Part shown: positions 21,825 to 33,081 of the stretch, one piece after another
Numbering within the stretch: position 1 is the first letter of the stretch
How the letters are laid out: every line of letters begins with the position of its first letter
Source of the DNA: Rhizophagus irregularis
Taxonomy: Eukaryota; Glomeromycota; Glomeromycetes; Glomerales; Glomeraceae
Assembly (NCBI RefSeq): GCF_026210795.1
Contig: NC_089456.1
Span: forward strand, 3,376,832 to 3,440,831
Length of the DNA stretch: 64,000 nt
Reading direction: 5' to 3'
Notes under the pieces: generated by a model
What the model saw: the letters and a program-made list of their open reading frames with translations, nothing else
Database searches by the model: none
Told to the model about the DNA's origin: nothing
Program-made: the position numbers and the translations under genes

Positions 21825-21843
21825 ATTAAAAAATATTATTATT
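21825..21843. repeat. Right target-site duplication of the LINE
   Basis: Matches 5263-5281 at 18 of 19 bases and marks the exact 5' end of the LINE at 21824. Confidence 0.8.
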
Positions 21844-21985
21844 TATATATTTTTATAAATATATAAATTTTATATAAAAAATTATTTAACTTTATATAAA
21901 AGTTATAAATTTATATAATTTTATCGATCTTAAAATTTCCTGATGAATATGTAAAGTTTTATTATACTCCAATATAAAGAAATGG

Positions 21986-22174
21986 ATGGATATTAACAGA
22001 GATTGTGAAAAAGATCTTGCTAAATGGATTAGAACTGGTAAAATTATTTATAAAGAGAATATTTATGTAGGAATTGAATGTTGCAAAGGTTTTGTTGATA
22101 CATTAAATGGTGGTAAAGCTGTTGTAAAATTATTCAATTACCAATATCAATTAATAAATTGTAGGAGTTATTGA
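21986..22174 (+). pseudogene. C-terminal fragment of an NADP-dependent medium-chain oxidoreductase
   Basis: Sixty-two codons. KDLAKWIRTGKIIYKENIYVG followed by a GFVDTLNGGKAVVKLFN-like ending matches the C-terminal pattern of alkenal/prostaglandin-reductase-type MDR proteins (L..W...GK...KE...G.....F...L.GGK.VVK). The catalytic and Rossmann parts are absent. It lies 140 bp from the LINE and may be an exon left over from a truncated host gene. The assignment is from pattern recognition only. Confidence 0.5.
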
Positions 22175-22365
22175 GAGTAAAATTTCCCATTAGGCAAATA
22201 TTCTTCTAAATATATTTTTTATAAGAAATAATAAACATATAAAACTACCATTAATGTAAAAGAATATATTAAATAAAAGGTGATTTTATTGCTCACCAGA
22301 GCTGCATCAGAATTTGATTAAGAAACATTTTTTCTTCACGAATTTGTTGATTTAAGGTTAATATA

Positions 22366-23053
22366 TTAACGTTTGTAATATTCATCAAGATCATCTTTAA
22401 ATTTATATGATTCCTTAAAATCTTTCAGTTCATCTTTTAAAACTAAAATAATAGATATTATTTTAGTAATTTAAAAAAAAAAAAATTTTTTTTTTACTTA
22501 CTATAATCTTTTAATCCTTTTCCAAAATTTTTGTGACAAATTATTGAATTTATCATTGTAATTATTGTTATAAAAAATGAATTTACATCCAGATTAAGAT
22601 TAATTGTTGTTTCTATATATAAATTGGTTAGTTTAAACTTCTAGAATATTTATTGTCATATTTACAATACCTAAAATATATCCAGAAACATATTTTTCTT
22701 GTGAAGTTAGTACTTTAGAATCCGCAATTAAATTATAAGTATAGTATACACAAAGAGTTAAACTAATAAGATAAAAAACAATCATTATATTTTTTGATTC
22801 ATTGCGAACCTATAAATGAAATAAATATTATAATTAATCCCTTTTTTTCATAAAAGTAAAAGTTTAAACTAGTTACCCCTTTAATCATTATTAAAGCAAT
22901 TATACATAATAAGATACTTGGCCAAGGTATACACTTCCAGAGATCAATCGGACTGTTTACGTCAGTTCTGTATATAGATATATAAGTATCCACCGAAAAC
23001 ATAGCAGCTAAAATTTGTGCGTGACACAAAGTTAGTTGCAAATAATACCACAT
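22366..23053 (-). CDS. Multi-pass membrane protein, four exons, about 167 aa
   Basis: Exons 22877-23053, 22671-22809, 22502-22612 and 22366-22442 join in phase through introns of 67, 58 and 59 bp, all GT...AG and one with a perfect GTAAGT donor. The start MWYYLQLTLCHAQILAA leads into about four hydrophobic spans, and the product ends in a charged tail (DDLDEYYKR). Function unknown; no transporter or receptor motif is visible. It lies tail-to-head 79 bp downstream of another small membrane gene on the same strand. The two could be halves of one seven-span protein if an additional exon junction exists, but no clean in-frame GT-AG join was found. Confidence 0.65.
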
Positions 23054-23131
23054 ATAGATTTCTGTAAAGTATATTGATATGATATTTTAGAATAGTATAT
23101 AAAAAAATTCAACTTTAAAAAATGAAAAATT

Positions 23132-23733
23132 TTAACTTCTAATTTTGGTATCTATTTCTTTGTTCGGATTGATAATCACAAATAAGCTTTTCCTAAATGT
23201 ACAAATTAGACTTTTTTAAGTTTAAGTTAATGTAGATTACAAATTAATAATTTATTTACCCTTCACGACATATCCAAGTACTAACTATAAGCAAAATAAG
23301 TAATATTGTATGTAAACCTACAAACGCTAAAGAACTGGAAATTCTTTCAAGATAATAATATATGAAATAAATATATACAATGAGTGTTACATTCACGAAA
23401 AAATATATCATTATATGGTTAATAGTTCTGAATGTTGCCTAAAAAATACAATAAATAACCGCACTTTAAAAATTAGATCATAATTTATAAAGGAGCTCTT
23501 ACTATAATTACCGTAATAATTCCAGATGTAATCACTAACATTGAATTAAAAAAAAACTCTAGAATATATACAAGAGCTCTCTCTATGTTATTTCTTTTTA
23601 TAATCCAAACGAAAATGTTTCCGACCAAGACAGCAAAAGAATTTGTAATAATGATTATACAAATTAAATTCTCTCTTAAATATGGAAGGAAATTCTTCTT
23701 GAATTCGTCAAAATATTGAGAAATTTTCTCCAT
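23132..23733 (-). CDS. Multi-pass membrane protein, three exons, 156 aa
   Basis: Exons 23503-23733, 23260-23438 and 23132-23192 join in phase through introns of 64 and 67 bp. The product starts MEKISQYFDEFKKNFLPYL and has about four hydrophobic segments, for example NLICIIIITNSFAVLVGNIF and VTLIVYIYFIYYYL. It ends in a short polar tail (NPNKEIDTKIRS). No family recognised. Exon phases and short introns are consistent with a real, undamaged gene. See the neighbour at 22366-23053 for the alternative that the two are one gene. Confidence 0.65.
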
Positions 23734-23920
23734 GTTTGTTATGTTTGTTTAACGGGATATTACTCTATGGTTAAAATATACTAAAAGTTTTCTTGGGATT
23801 GTTACTAGACGGTTAGGATTTTACTTTTGCAGAAATTAATTGCATATTTAAATACATTACCGAGAATCAATTTCTGTACTAGTAGTACAAAAAGCCAAAA
23901 TGAATACATCTTTCAAAAAT

Positions 23921-24119
23921 TTCGGGTACTACCCCGGATTCGGGCTTTTACTTTCAAAGCCTTGGCTTTTTTACCGTACTTGGCTTTTATCCACTTATCC
24001 GTGGGCTTTCATAGCCTTTGGGCTTATCCTATATTCATACTTAGAGCTCAATATAAAGAACCGTAGAAATTTTGTATAATTGTTTATATTGAGCTCTGCA
24101 TCCAAGGGTAGTACCCGAA
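23921..24119. mobile_element. MITE-like element with 14-bp inverted repeats
   Basis: TTCGGGTACTACCC at 23921-23934 is perfectly inverted at 24106-24119. Inside, AGAGCTCAATATAAA and its reverse complement (about 24042-24098) form a second hairpin. A clear target duplication is not visible, so the class is open. Confidence 0.6.
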
Positions 24120-24283
24120 GTTTTTGATCAGAACGGCGCTTCATAATTTTCGAAAATAAGCTTCGATTGTTTTTTTACCATATATGGTTCCTGCGTGTTG
24201 CCAAAAAAAAAAAATTTCAAAATTAGGATTGGTCTATAAAATAGCAGAAGGAACCTAGCTTGTATTAAACTCTCATAATAAAA

Positions 24284-25836
24284 ATGTCTATTTTTAAATC
24301 TTTTGGTCTTTTTCGAAAAACAGAACCTAAATTTTTCAACATATTACGATTGTTGACTGCTCTCGTCTTTACATGTGCTCTTGGGTATTATGTTTGGATT
24401 TCACTTAACAAATTCGTTTCCGAAATTAATCCTATATCTTTAACATATCCAAGTATCTAATTTACGTTATATATAATGTAAAATCTTTAAACCTTAGTTA
24501 ACTTTTTTTTTTTTAAAAAAAAATAGAGTTTCATATTTGCCCAAAAACTTTAAGTAAGAGGTTTAAAAAAACATTATTTTAAGGTTGCAATATATACTTA
24601 TCAATTTCATAATGAAAGGCGACGATAATAATTCAATAGCAAGAATATCATTATACAATTTATACCATAATAGATCAGATTCTCATTGGTATATTATTAT
24701 TCCTAATAATTATTCGGTCAATGATGACAATAAACGTAAGTTGATTTATATTAAAATTTGACGAATGATTTTTAAAAATTTAATTATTTTTCTATTTCAC
24801 AGTTATGACCAAATTTTATCCGAACATGACTAACAATTTATACAACAACAGTGTTATTAATGGTATTAATGGTAGTGATGATAATCGTTGTATGGAATTT
24901 GCATTTAGAAATGACTACATCAAAAATCCCAAAGGACATCATAAGAACGCTCTCCTCTTTATTATTACTTTGGATAATTCTTCAATTTATAATTACTTCG
25001 AAATTATTTTTGAATCATTTTACATTACAACAAAAGTTACGAAATCACTTAGTGATGATGAACAAGATATTAATGAGGTGAAATTAAGTCAAAATCAATA
25101 CTTTATTACTCCAGGACGATTTCATATGTGTACTTTTTATTTCAAAAGTGCGAAATATTATTCTACATCTCTTTCTGGTCTTCTTGGTTTTGATGCAGAT
25201 CAAGATGAAATGGATATTGTAATAGAAGATAATATACTCTCTCAATTGCCAAATACTTTCAATACTGTGTTAGAATTGACATATAAATATGATTTCATAG
25301 TTAATGATGATGTTAAGACATTTGAAAATAATGGTAATTAATAATTTTATATCAATATTCGTATTTATCAATATTCGTATTTGAATAATTTTTACAATTA
25401 ATTTTCCTCTTTCTTTTAGTTATAAAACTTATATCAAGTTTTGGTGGTTTTTATAGTGCTATAAGCGGAGTATTTATTTTACTATTTGGCGCTTCAAAAC
25501 TTTCTCCATGGTAAATATTTTAAATCATTTGAAACGATATTGAAAAATTTTTAACGATTTATCATATTTATTCTAAGGGGAATTTGTCAAATGTACTTGT
25601 TACGTTGTTGGCCATGTCGTCGGAGTTTTAAAAAACATTTGGCAAATAGATACGTTTCTCGTGCAGGAATACCATTAGCAGATGATCCATGTAGTCTACC
25701 AGAGGGTGGTAGAATCGAAGATAGAGTAGCCGTATTGGAAATTTTGTTAAAAGAGTATTACATTGATAATTATTATCTAGATGATTTAAGAAAAACACAT
25801 GAAAGATATTTTAAAAATACAAATACTAAGAAATGA
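24284..25836 (+). CDS. Two-span membrane protein of a fungal lineage-expanded family, six exons
   Basis: Proposed exons 24284-24452, 24527-24553, 24640-24735, 24803-25333, 25420-25510 and 25578-25836 give 390 aa in one frame. Exons 3-6 have strong signals; the 27-nt exon 2 is the least certain. The product has a short cytoplasmic start, a membrane span (RLLTALVFTCALGYYVWISL), an extracellular region of about 240 residues beginning near FHICPK, a second glycine-rich span (LISSFGGFYSAISGVFILLF) followed by GASKLSPWG, and a cytoplasmic tail with PEGGRIEDRVAVLEILLKEY, a likely coiled coil. I recognise the tail and second span as a family common in Rhizophagus, of unknown function. The topology is like DEG/ENaC channels; that is inference only. 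No damage is seen. Confidence 0.75.
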
Positions 25837-26046
25837 AAATGTATGATAATATACGTTTATAAGAAGCTAAAATTTAACCATTAAATTGTTTCTTTTTTCT
25901 TTTCTTGTAGTAACCGGGTTTAACTTAAACTACTTTAATAATTAGGAAATTATTATCTGTTATCAATTTAAGTACTTACCAATGAAATTTACTTTGATTG
26001 TTTGTATTATATTAAAATAAAAAAAAAATTACAAGAAACTTTCGCC

Positions 26047-28333
26047 ATGTCTCAATCATCTCAATCATCTCAAAGCAGTGTAATTAATAATGAATACGAG
26101 TGGTGTAAGCAATGTCAGATAAACTTTTTAACAGAAAATTTTACAAAATGGACTAGCGAAAATGAAATAATTGATGATTTCATTCAAGAAACGCAATTAA
26201 ACGTTGATGAATACGATAATGTATTATTTGAATGGATTCTGTATAATCAGTTTAACGTTAAAGAAATAAGCAAAAGTGATTCCACTCCAGTATATTCAGT
26301 GATATGGGAGAAATGATGAAAATGAATTGATAAATTTAATTATAAATACATCTATATCTTTTAATGTAATAATAACTTTGTATTAATAGGTTAAAACATA
26401 TACAATTATAATATACCCTTCTCAGCAAACCAGATACGAAAGATTATATCATGGTTTCAATATTGTGAAGAATATTGTAAATAATGCGGTGAGAAGAATA
26501 CTGACAAACGGTGGTGTAAACTGACAAATAAATTATTTTATGAAAGAGTTTGCAAACTGGATGTTTTCATTCAAGAAAAGCAATTTAGCATTGATAAGCG
26601 TGATGACAAAATATTTGAATGGATACCATACGATCGGTTTAATGGCGTTAAGGAAATTAATGACGGGATGGATGAGAAATCGGATGAAAGGATTAATTTA
26701 AAATGTTTACGTAACTTAAAAACAATACCGACGAATTTTTGAACGAGGTAGTTTAGAAAATTAAACACTTCTTTAATGTAATAATAATTTTTTATTAATA
26801 GGTTAAAGCATACTTGGCAAACGAAACAGAAATATACGGAATATCTCAAAATCCAGATACGAAAGATTATGTTATGGTTCTTAAGAAAGAATAAATGTTG
26901 TGAAAAATGTGATAAGAGATATATCAATACATGGTAAACCATGTCAAATAAAAGAGTTTCGCAAACTGGACCAGTGAAAATGACAAGATTGACGATTTTT
27001 ATCCAAGAAATGCAATTACGCATTAATAGTAAAGCTGTTTAATATTTGAATGGATACCATACAATAAGTTCAATAGTGTTAAAGAAATAGGTAAAAGTGA
27101 TTACTCTGCAATATGGAATGATCCTACAATAATGATAAAACGGAATTAATTAGAGAGTCAGATGAAAAAGTTAATAAAATTGTTATAATTTTATTGGAAC
27201 CTTTTCTTTAATGTAATAATGATTTCTGTTTTAAATATTTTTACTAGGTTAAAACAGGGCCTCTTTACTTTGTTGTAGGGTTTACAATAAAAATTGCCTC
27301 CGCGTACGAATTTCAATAAATTTTACCTTCGCGTACAGATTTACTCCAGAATTGGGGTTCGACGTACAAAACTCATATAAATATACTTTTTATCATTTTT
27401 TTTTTGTCAATTAATTTAATCATAAATATGAATCCCAGCAAAAGAAGTATCCAAATATTTAAAATAATATAAAAAATTTTTGTGAAGTTCCTCGTATAGA
27501 AATCGAATTTTCAAAAAGTTTGATGTAACAGAAATGTGATTATTAAAAAAAAAGTTCAGTGTATGGAAGACCTGAAGTTTAACGTACGGATTTTTGTACG
27601 GAAGTGGGCGGAAGTTTCATTGATAAAACTGTGGGGCCCTGTTAAAACATACTTGTTGAAGGACATGCCAATAATGACATTCTTAAAATAAATAGAATTT
27701 CTCAACATCCAGACACAAAGGATTATGGTTCTTGCGTATGCGAAGGGTGGAAATTTTCAGGATTGGATGGGATTGAAATGAGTATTAGCCGATATTTGTA
27801 AAAGACTCGCAGAAATTCATCAAAGGAGGATGGTTCACCGTGACTTTCACACAGGAAATATATTGTTCAAATTTGATACTTATTCGATTCTGAACTTAAT
27901 GCATTTATTTCAGATATGGAATTGTGCGGGAAATTGGTAATATGGATAATAAAAATATTTATGGCGTCATGCCTTATGTAGGACTAGAAACCTATACTCA
28001 AGCAGCGGACGTATATACAGTAGCTTTGGTATGATTATACTGCCACCCACTAGAAGACAACTTTTTGCTGACAGTAAACATGATGATATATGTAAAGAAA
28101 TTAGACCAGAAATATACGAGCCAGAAGCACCAAAATGCTACATTGACTTAATAAGAAGGTGCTGGGATCCAAATCCGGAAATTGAGGAAATGATTTTTTC
28201 GTTTCAAGAATCATACTATGGAAATGATCACGAATTCAATGAACAGTTTAGAGAAGCAGAAAAATATAGAAAGATCATTTTGAGGAAGATAATGATATTA
28301 ATTATCAGCCATTTATACATCTCGGTTGCTTAA
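26047..28333 (+). pseudogene. Protein-kinase-like pseudogene with triplicated N-lobe
   Basis: The start MSQSSQSSQSSVINNEYEWC leads to CKQCQINFLTENFTKWTS and FEWILYNQFNVKEISKSDS, the N-terminal block of tyrosine-kinase-like proteins expanded in Rhizophagus. Its glycine loop is lost (relatives have GKGGFATVY). The block recurs in damaged form near 26440-26830 and 26880-27260, each followed by a similar intron. The rest of the kinase appears once after 27648: VHRDFHTGNILF (catalytic loop), SDMELCG where DFG-like residues sit, and the C-lobe ending PEAPKCYIDLIRRCWDPNPE at 28031-28333. Many stops and shifts make it non-functional, and a MITE interrupts the third copy. Confidence 0.8.
27255..27641. 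mobile_element. hAT-like MITE (387 bp) in the kinase pseudogene
   Basis: Begins CAGGGCC and ends GGCCCTG with the duplication TTAAAA at 27249-27254 and 27642-27647. Removing it restores the splice-junction sequence GGTTAAAACATAC seen in the other two copies. The interior contains repeated CGCGTAC/CGTAC motifs and is non-coding. Confidence 0.8.
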
Positions 28334-28669
28334 TCTTTATTTATCTGACTGCTTAGACTGTGAAATATGATTCAGGTTGGATAAGAACATGAAATAATAT
28401 TTTGTCATTAAGTATTATTATTATCAAAATATCGTTAAATGTTATTATCCCCTACTTATATGATGTATTGCATCGTTGAATTTAAAGAAATAATTATTTT
28501 TGTTCAACATTGGTTATTTAGAGTAATATGTAATAAGGATCGGTTTGCCGTAATTGAAACACATATTTTGATCATTCACCGCAGTACAGGGCTAAACTAC
28601 ATAAAACCCATAATCCTGAGTTTGCAAATTTAAGATCGGATATAAATTTACTCTTGCAGAGGTCGAAGA
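28334..28669. other. Spacer after the kinase pseudogene
   Basis: No gene recognised. A short open frame at 28439-28633 has no family resemblance and no supporting signals. Confidence 0.4.
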
Positions 28670-29205
28670 TCGCCTATAATCAACCAGAGACGCGAGTTGA
28701 TCTTCAGATCACACAGAATTTCTGCGCAACGCCGGTGAGTCTGTGCAACGTATTGATTTTCCATAATCGAAAAGAAGTTATGGTATGCTAACCAGCTAAC
28801 CAGTTTTTCCGAGAAAAAAAGTGAAAAAATGCTTAGTTACACTACAGGTGATGCCCTATAAGTAAATAATGACGACAAAACCATATGTCATGAAGGGCTA
28901 AGGACTTCGCAATTTCGAGATCGCCAGATCTCCATGTGAAAAGGTATGAAGATACTCATTGTGCTTTCAAAGCTTTTCTCGGCATCATACGACAATGTTA
29001 ATCACGTTACCATGTCTCCTGTCCTTCGGTCCTTTCAGCAAGATATAAAGCATGTAGGAACTTGTGGAAGTTCAACCAACCTTTCTGCAATAACCTTCCC
29101 ATAAAAAATTTAGTTTATGTATATGCCAGAAGTTATGCTTACATGGAGTGTGAGTAATTTTTCACTACGGGTCTTGTGTTTAGGAATGCAGTATGTCTTC
29201 GATAA
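28670..29205 (+). promoter_or_regulatory. CRN-type upstream block, copy 1
   Basis: Homologous along about 530 bp to 50140-50745, which sits directly upstream of an intact CRN header gene. Both share a TATA box (AGATATAAAG, here 29041-29050), the segments ATGTGAAAAGGTA and GGCATCATACGA, and the final GGGTCTTGT(A/G)TTTAGGAA before an ATG (29201). Here the ATG opens no useful frame, so the header has been lost while the promoter remains. Confidence 0.7.
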
Positions 29206-29589
29206 TGATATTATAAGTCTTCCGTTACCGTAATGCGGAAAATGTTTGCGATTGAGACCCCCTCCCTTTTCTCATATAATTCGAAAAAAAGAAATACACT
29301 TTCAAGATTTCGGAAAAATGTGACTGTAACGCCCTGAGATCTTTGATTGAGAGGATTTATCATACAGACATACAGTCATGATGATGATGACTCATCTGAC
29401 GCACAACATATATACCACAAATCCTCCGAATTGTACAACTGTCCCACTATTTTTTAAATCGAAAATGTCTACAAGTACCATCACTGAACCCTCATAGAAG
29501 ATATAATACGGACGCTCTTATAACTTATTTATGACGTTTTCGTGTCGAAGGGGTTAATGGTTACAGCTTTCTTAGGTTAAATAATGATT

Positions 29590-31190
29590 TACTTAAAGAA
29601 TGTGGCTTTCGGTAGAAAAAAGAATATCAGACTCTATCCTTCAGTTAAATGGTCAAAGTAAGTTCTATCATAACATAATTTAATGTTTGTACGCTTTGCG
29701 TGTTATTCAACAGATGTCTTTCAAAGGCAGTTATTTTCGTAGTATTTATTAATCGTTCCTGTTATTTACCTGCACTGTAATTTAATATCAAATACTTATT
29801 TAATTCTATGAATATACCCATTTGTCTTCTACAGGGCTCCTTTCTATTAATGAAGTTTTATCGTGCATTCCACTACCTCTTTATTATCCTCAAGATACTA
29901 GTAGATCGATTAGCTCAACAAAAAATAAGTGGCTCTTGGCCTACAAGAATAACACGATGGAAAGGATTTTTAGCAGAAGTAGATCGGTACAACTTCGATG
30001 AAATAGAGAGACTTGAGAGACCGCATTTTTTAGTGATAACATCTACACTGGTATGGAAGTCAAATATATTTGGTGTATTGAACAAAGTTATGAAAAATTA
30101 CAAGTTTGCGAAGCAGAAGGATTCCAATTTCTCTCTTGACTCTGATATTGGTCCTTTCACACCAGTTTATACTTGCCGTCTTAGAATAGATAATACTTTC
30201 TCGAAGCAAATCTTGGCAATCGAAATCAAGAGATCCTATTACAGGATTTTCCAAGGTTCACTGATTCTGATTTAGAGCTTTGGAAGACGAGAGCTTATGG
30301 CGGGCCATTTATATGATATAATTGGGCAAATTTACAATTATATGTCATCATTACAACTTCAATATGGAGTTCTTTCAAGCTATGATAATCATTGGTTTCT
30401 GTATCGACCAAAAAATAACAATACTGAGCTTCAGATTTCTCATTCTTGTGCATGTGATTCAACCAACCCACCTGTGCTTAAATCATACGTATATTTGGCT
30501 CGATTAGCAAAGGAAGATCCCGCATCTCCCCATCTTAATATAAATAATAGTAATAGGAAACAAACTTTAGCTTTACAGCAAAGTCAACAAAATTCTGGAA
30601 GTGGCCATATTTCCCAGATTTTCAGAAGTTTGAGTAATCCTCATTATAACTTGAGAAGTACATCCGGGGATCAGGGATTAAATGAAAATCAGGATCCAAC
30701 GGAAGAGGTTTTGATTGTTTAGAATTTGTTTGAATGTTCATTAGGCTATAGGCTATGGGCAGACTGGAGGAACTTACCGATGTAAATTCTATGGGCAAAC
30801 ATTAGCTTTAAAGGATTTAGATCTACAATTCTTTTATAATATGAAAAATGATATCAAAATATACCAACGTCTTTCTAAAATTCAAGTAAAGTATATCCCA
30901 AAATTGTTATGTTATGGTTATTATGGGGTGGAATGGGCTAAGTTATGGGTATGGCAATTGTTGGTACTGTGTTGAGTTTTCATAAGATAGAGAAATGGCA
31001 AAAGAATCAGGCTCTCAGGGCATTAAAAATAATTGATAGTCACAACATTCTTCATAATGATATTCGAAAGAAAACATCTTAGTTAATGACGAAGGCAATA
31101 TATTTTTTATTGATTTTGGGAAGTCAATTATAACTGATAAAAAGAAGTTGTTTCATCAAGAGAAACCATTATTGAATTTTTATATGTAAT
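29590..31190 (+). pseudogene. Crinkler-family nuclease-kinase pseudogene
   Basis: Relic of a CRN C-terminal module with two enzymatic parts. First, a PD-(D/E)XK nuclease-like region (about 29930-30240): ERLERPHFLV, NKVMKNYKFA, and LAIEIKR carrying the Glu and Lys. The position where relatives have the Asp reads Val (TPVYTC). Then LQYGVLSSYDNHWFLYRP and CACDSTNPPVLKSYVYLARL. A kinase part follows, with a glycine loop GYGQTGGTYRCKFYG, ALK lysine, NILHNDIR catalytic loop and IDFGKS, spread over several frames. Relatives are secreted or intracellular effectors acting on host or competitor nuclei. At least four frame breaks make this copy inactive. Confidence 0.75.
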
Positions 31191-31949
31191 TAATATTGTT
31201 ACGTGAATATCATTAGCTAATTTTAATCTTGATTGTATTTTCTATATTATACGATTATATGATTAAAGTAATAACTATTTGCTATATTATGCAAAAGCAA
31301 ATAAATGTGATTTTTAAATGTCATTAATGCACAGTTAAATTTATAACTGTAAATTTCATACGTAAGCTACCTTATTCACACACATAACCAGCCGAACGTC
31401 ACGCCAGAAACATTAACAACAGATGAGGTAGTTGATACGGTAAATAAATTTAGGAAGAATTTACTGGGTGAAGATCTGCCACAAAACCTATCGACTTCAA
31501 TCAAAGATTACACCTCACCAGAACAGGTAGTCCTAGTAGTTGATAAATTTAGAGAAGATGAAAGGAAATATTTGAATGGATCGTCACGATGTTGTCCAAG
31601 AAACATACGACAGCTGATACAACATTACCGACGACTACTCAACAGAACTTCACGAATATAACACCGTTAACGCTTCTTGCTCAACAAGGTTATCTAACCC
31701 ACAAGAAAAAGTTGACACTGATACGGTTTGTATTAAAGAGGGTAAGAAGCGTATCATTGGAGAACAAGGTGATAGGAGTAAGGTAGAGGATGCTGAAAAC
31801 GAAGGAGGAGAATAGATGACATATCGTGGGAAAGGTATAGGTAGGTAGAGGTGCACGGAGTAGAGGTAGACATGACGAGTTTTCGTCGTATCCATCTAGG
31901 AATTAGGATCGAATTTATCGAATCGATTATCGAATAAAAATCGAATTTA
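31191..31949. other. Unrecognised region with one open plus-strand frame
   Basis: About 31380-31670 stays open without an ATG (TTDEVVDTVNKFRKNLLGED and EQVVLVVDKFRED show a repeated VVD.VNKFR-like motif). This suggests a decayed internally repeated protein. Nothing else is recognised. Confidence 0.35.
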
Positions 31950-32134
31950 TTTATTGTAGCGCAGTATTGATAGTTTATTAAATGACCACACTGAAAAATA
32001 AGTTTTAATCAGGTTATTATGCTGATCATTTATCTTTTATTTCTGCCAATACCGTTAAAATTCCCACACCCTAAACCTTCTTTTTAAAAAAATGGCAACT
32101 ACTACACGAAGCGGCGTTAATGACGGTTAAATAA

Positions 32135-32479
32135 AATAGCAAAGTTAATATATACACAGATAATATGGGTGTAGTCGAATTATGGTCTAGTTTGTTTAAC
32201 GAGAATCGAATTATTTGGTCAATGCGCCGAATTTGGAATATTAATTTTGGAGCGGTGTGGAAAACCCTAGATCGATTCATTAATGATAGTAGATTTGAAA
32301 TTTCTATTTTTAAAGTTAAAGTCATTCAAATAATTTGGGCTGACGGATTATGCAAAGCGGCGCTTTTGGATAAAGATGAAAGGATTAACAGTGAAATTAA
32401 TATCAACAATGATTATACATGGGAATACTCAGTATTTTGGAATAATACGATGGTTAAAAGTAATCCACGTGAATTTTGA
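32135..32479 (+). pseudogene. LINE RNase H fragment
   Basis: KLIYTDNMGVVELWSSLF carries the RNase H Asp-containing strand, and FKVKVIQ..WADGLCKAALL matches the terminal VKAH...AD.LAK region with changes. The N-terminal catalytic strands are missing through truncation. A stop at 32477-32479 separates it from the C-terminal part. Confidence 0.65.
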
Positions 32480-32553
32480 AAAATATCAATCAACTAAAAT
32501 ATAAAGCGGATTGGCTAGCGCTGGATATTAATTGAGCATATAGGATTAATATT

Positions 32554-33081
32554 ATGGATATTGAAATAGATTGGCCAGCATCGCTAAATATAATCATGAA
32601 AGAGTTCAATGGCATTTCTAGCTTAAATAATGATAGCACCGCATATAATTTAAAAAATTATTTAGAAATATTACCAACTTTTACAATGTTAAAGTTAAAT
32701 CAACGTAATCCGGAATTTTATGAAACTAGCAGATGTTGTCAATGTTATGAAACGATTGAAACGTGGACGCACTTATGGATTTGTAGAGAAAATGATACTA
32801 CTATGATACAAATTATTAATGAGACGTTCGAAAAGTTGAATTGTCGATTAGATGAAAACGACTTTAGAATATCGTTTAATTATCATGCTAAGTTGTTACA
32901 AATATTGAATGAGCGATCGTTAATGATCTTTAACGGAAGAATTTTTCATGAAACAGTCAAGGGGATTGTCAACAAAAAACTTTATTTGGGTATTAACGAT
33001 AACACATTTAAGGATGTTATCAAGGAATTTGTGTTTAATATTAAAGAATATGCTCGGAAATATATCTGGAATGAAATGTAA
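32554..33081 (+). pseudogene. LINE ORF2 C-terminal zinc segment and tail
   Basis: 175 codons, with CCQCYETIETWTHLWIC corresponding to the C-terminal zinc motif of LINE ORF2 (compare 13046-13925). A helical tail follows, ending ARKYIWNEM. A further short basic frame (33093-33278) is 3' sequence of the same element. Confidence 0.65.

Noticed and set aside
23827-24066. Plus-strand ORF of 79 codons
   Set aside because: Mostly inside the MITE-like element with nested inverted repeats; no protein signature.
27249-27647. piggyBac insertion (TTAA target)
   Set aside because: The duplication is TTAAAA and the ends are CAGGGCC/GGCCCTG, which fits hAT-like termini better than piggyBac CCC...GGG directly abutting TTAA.
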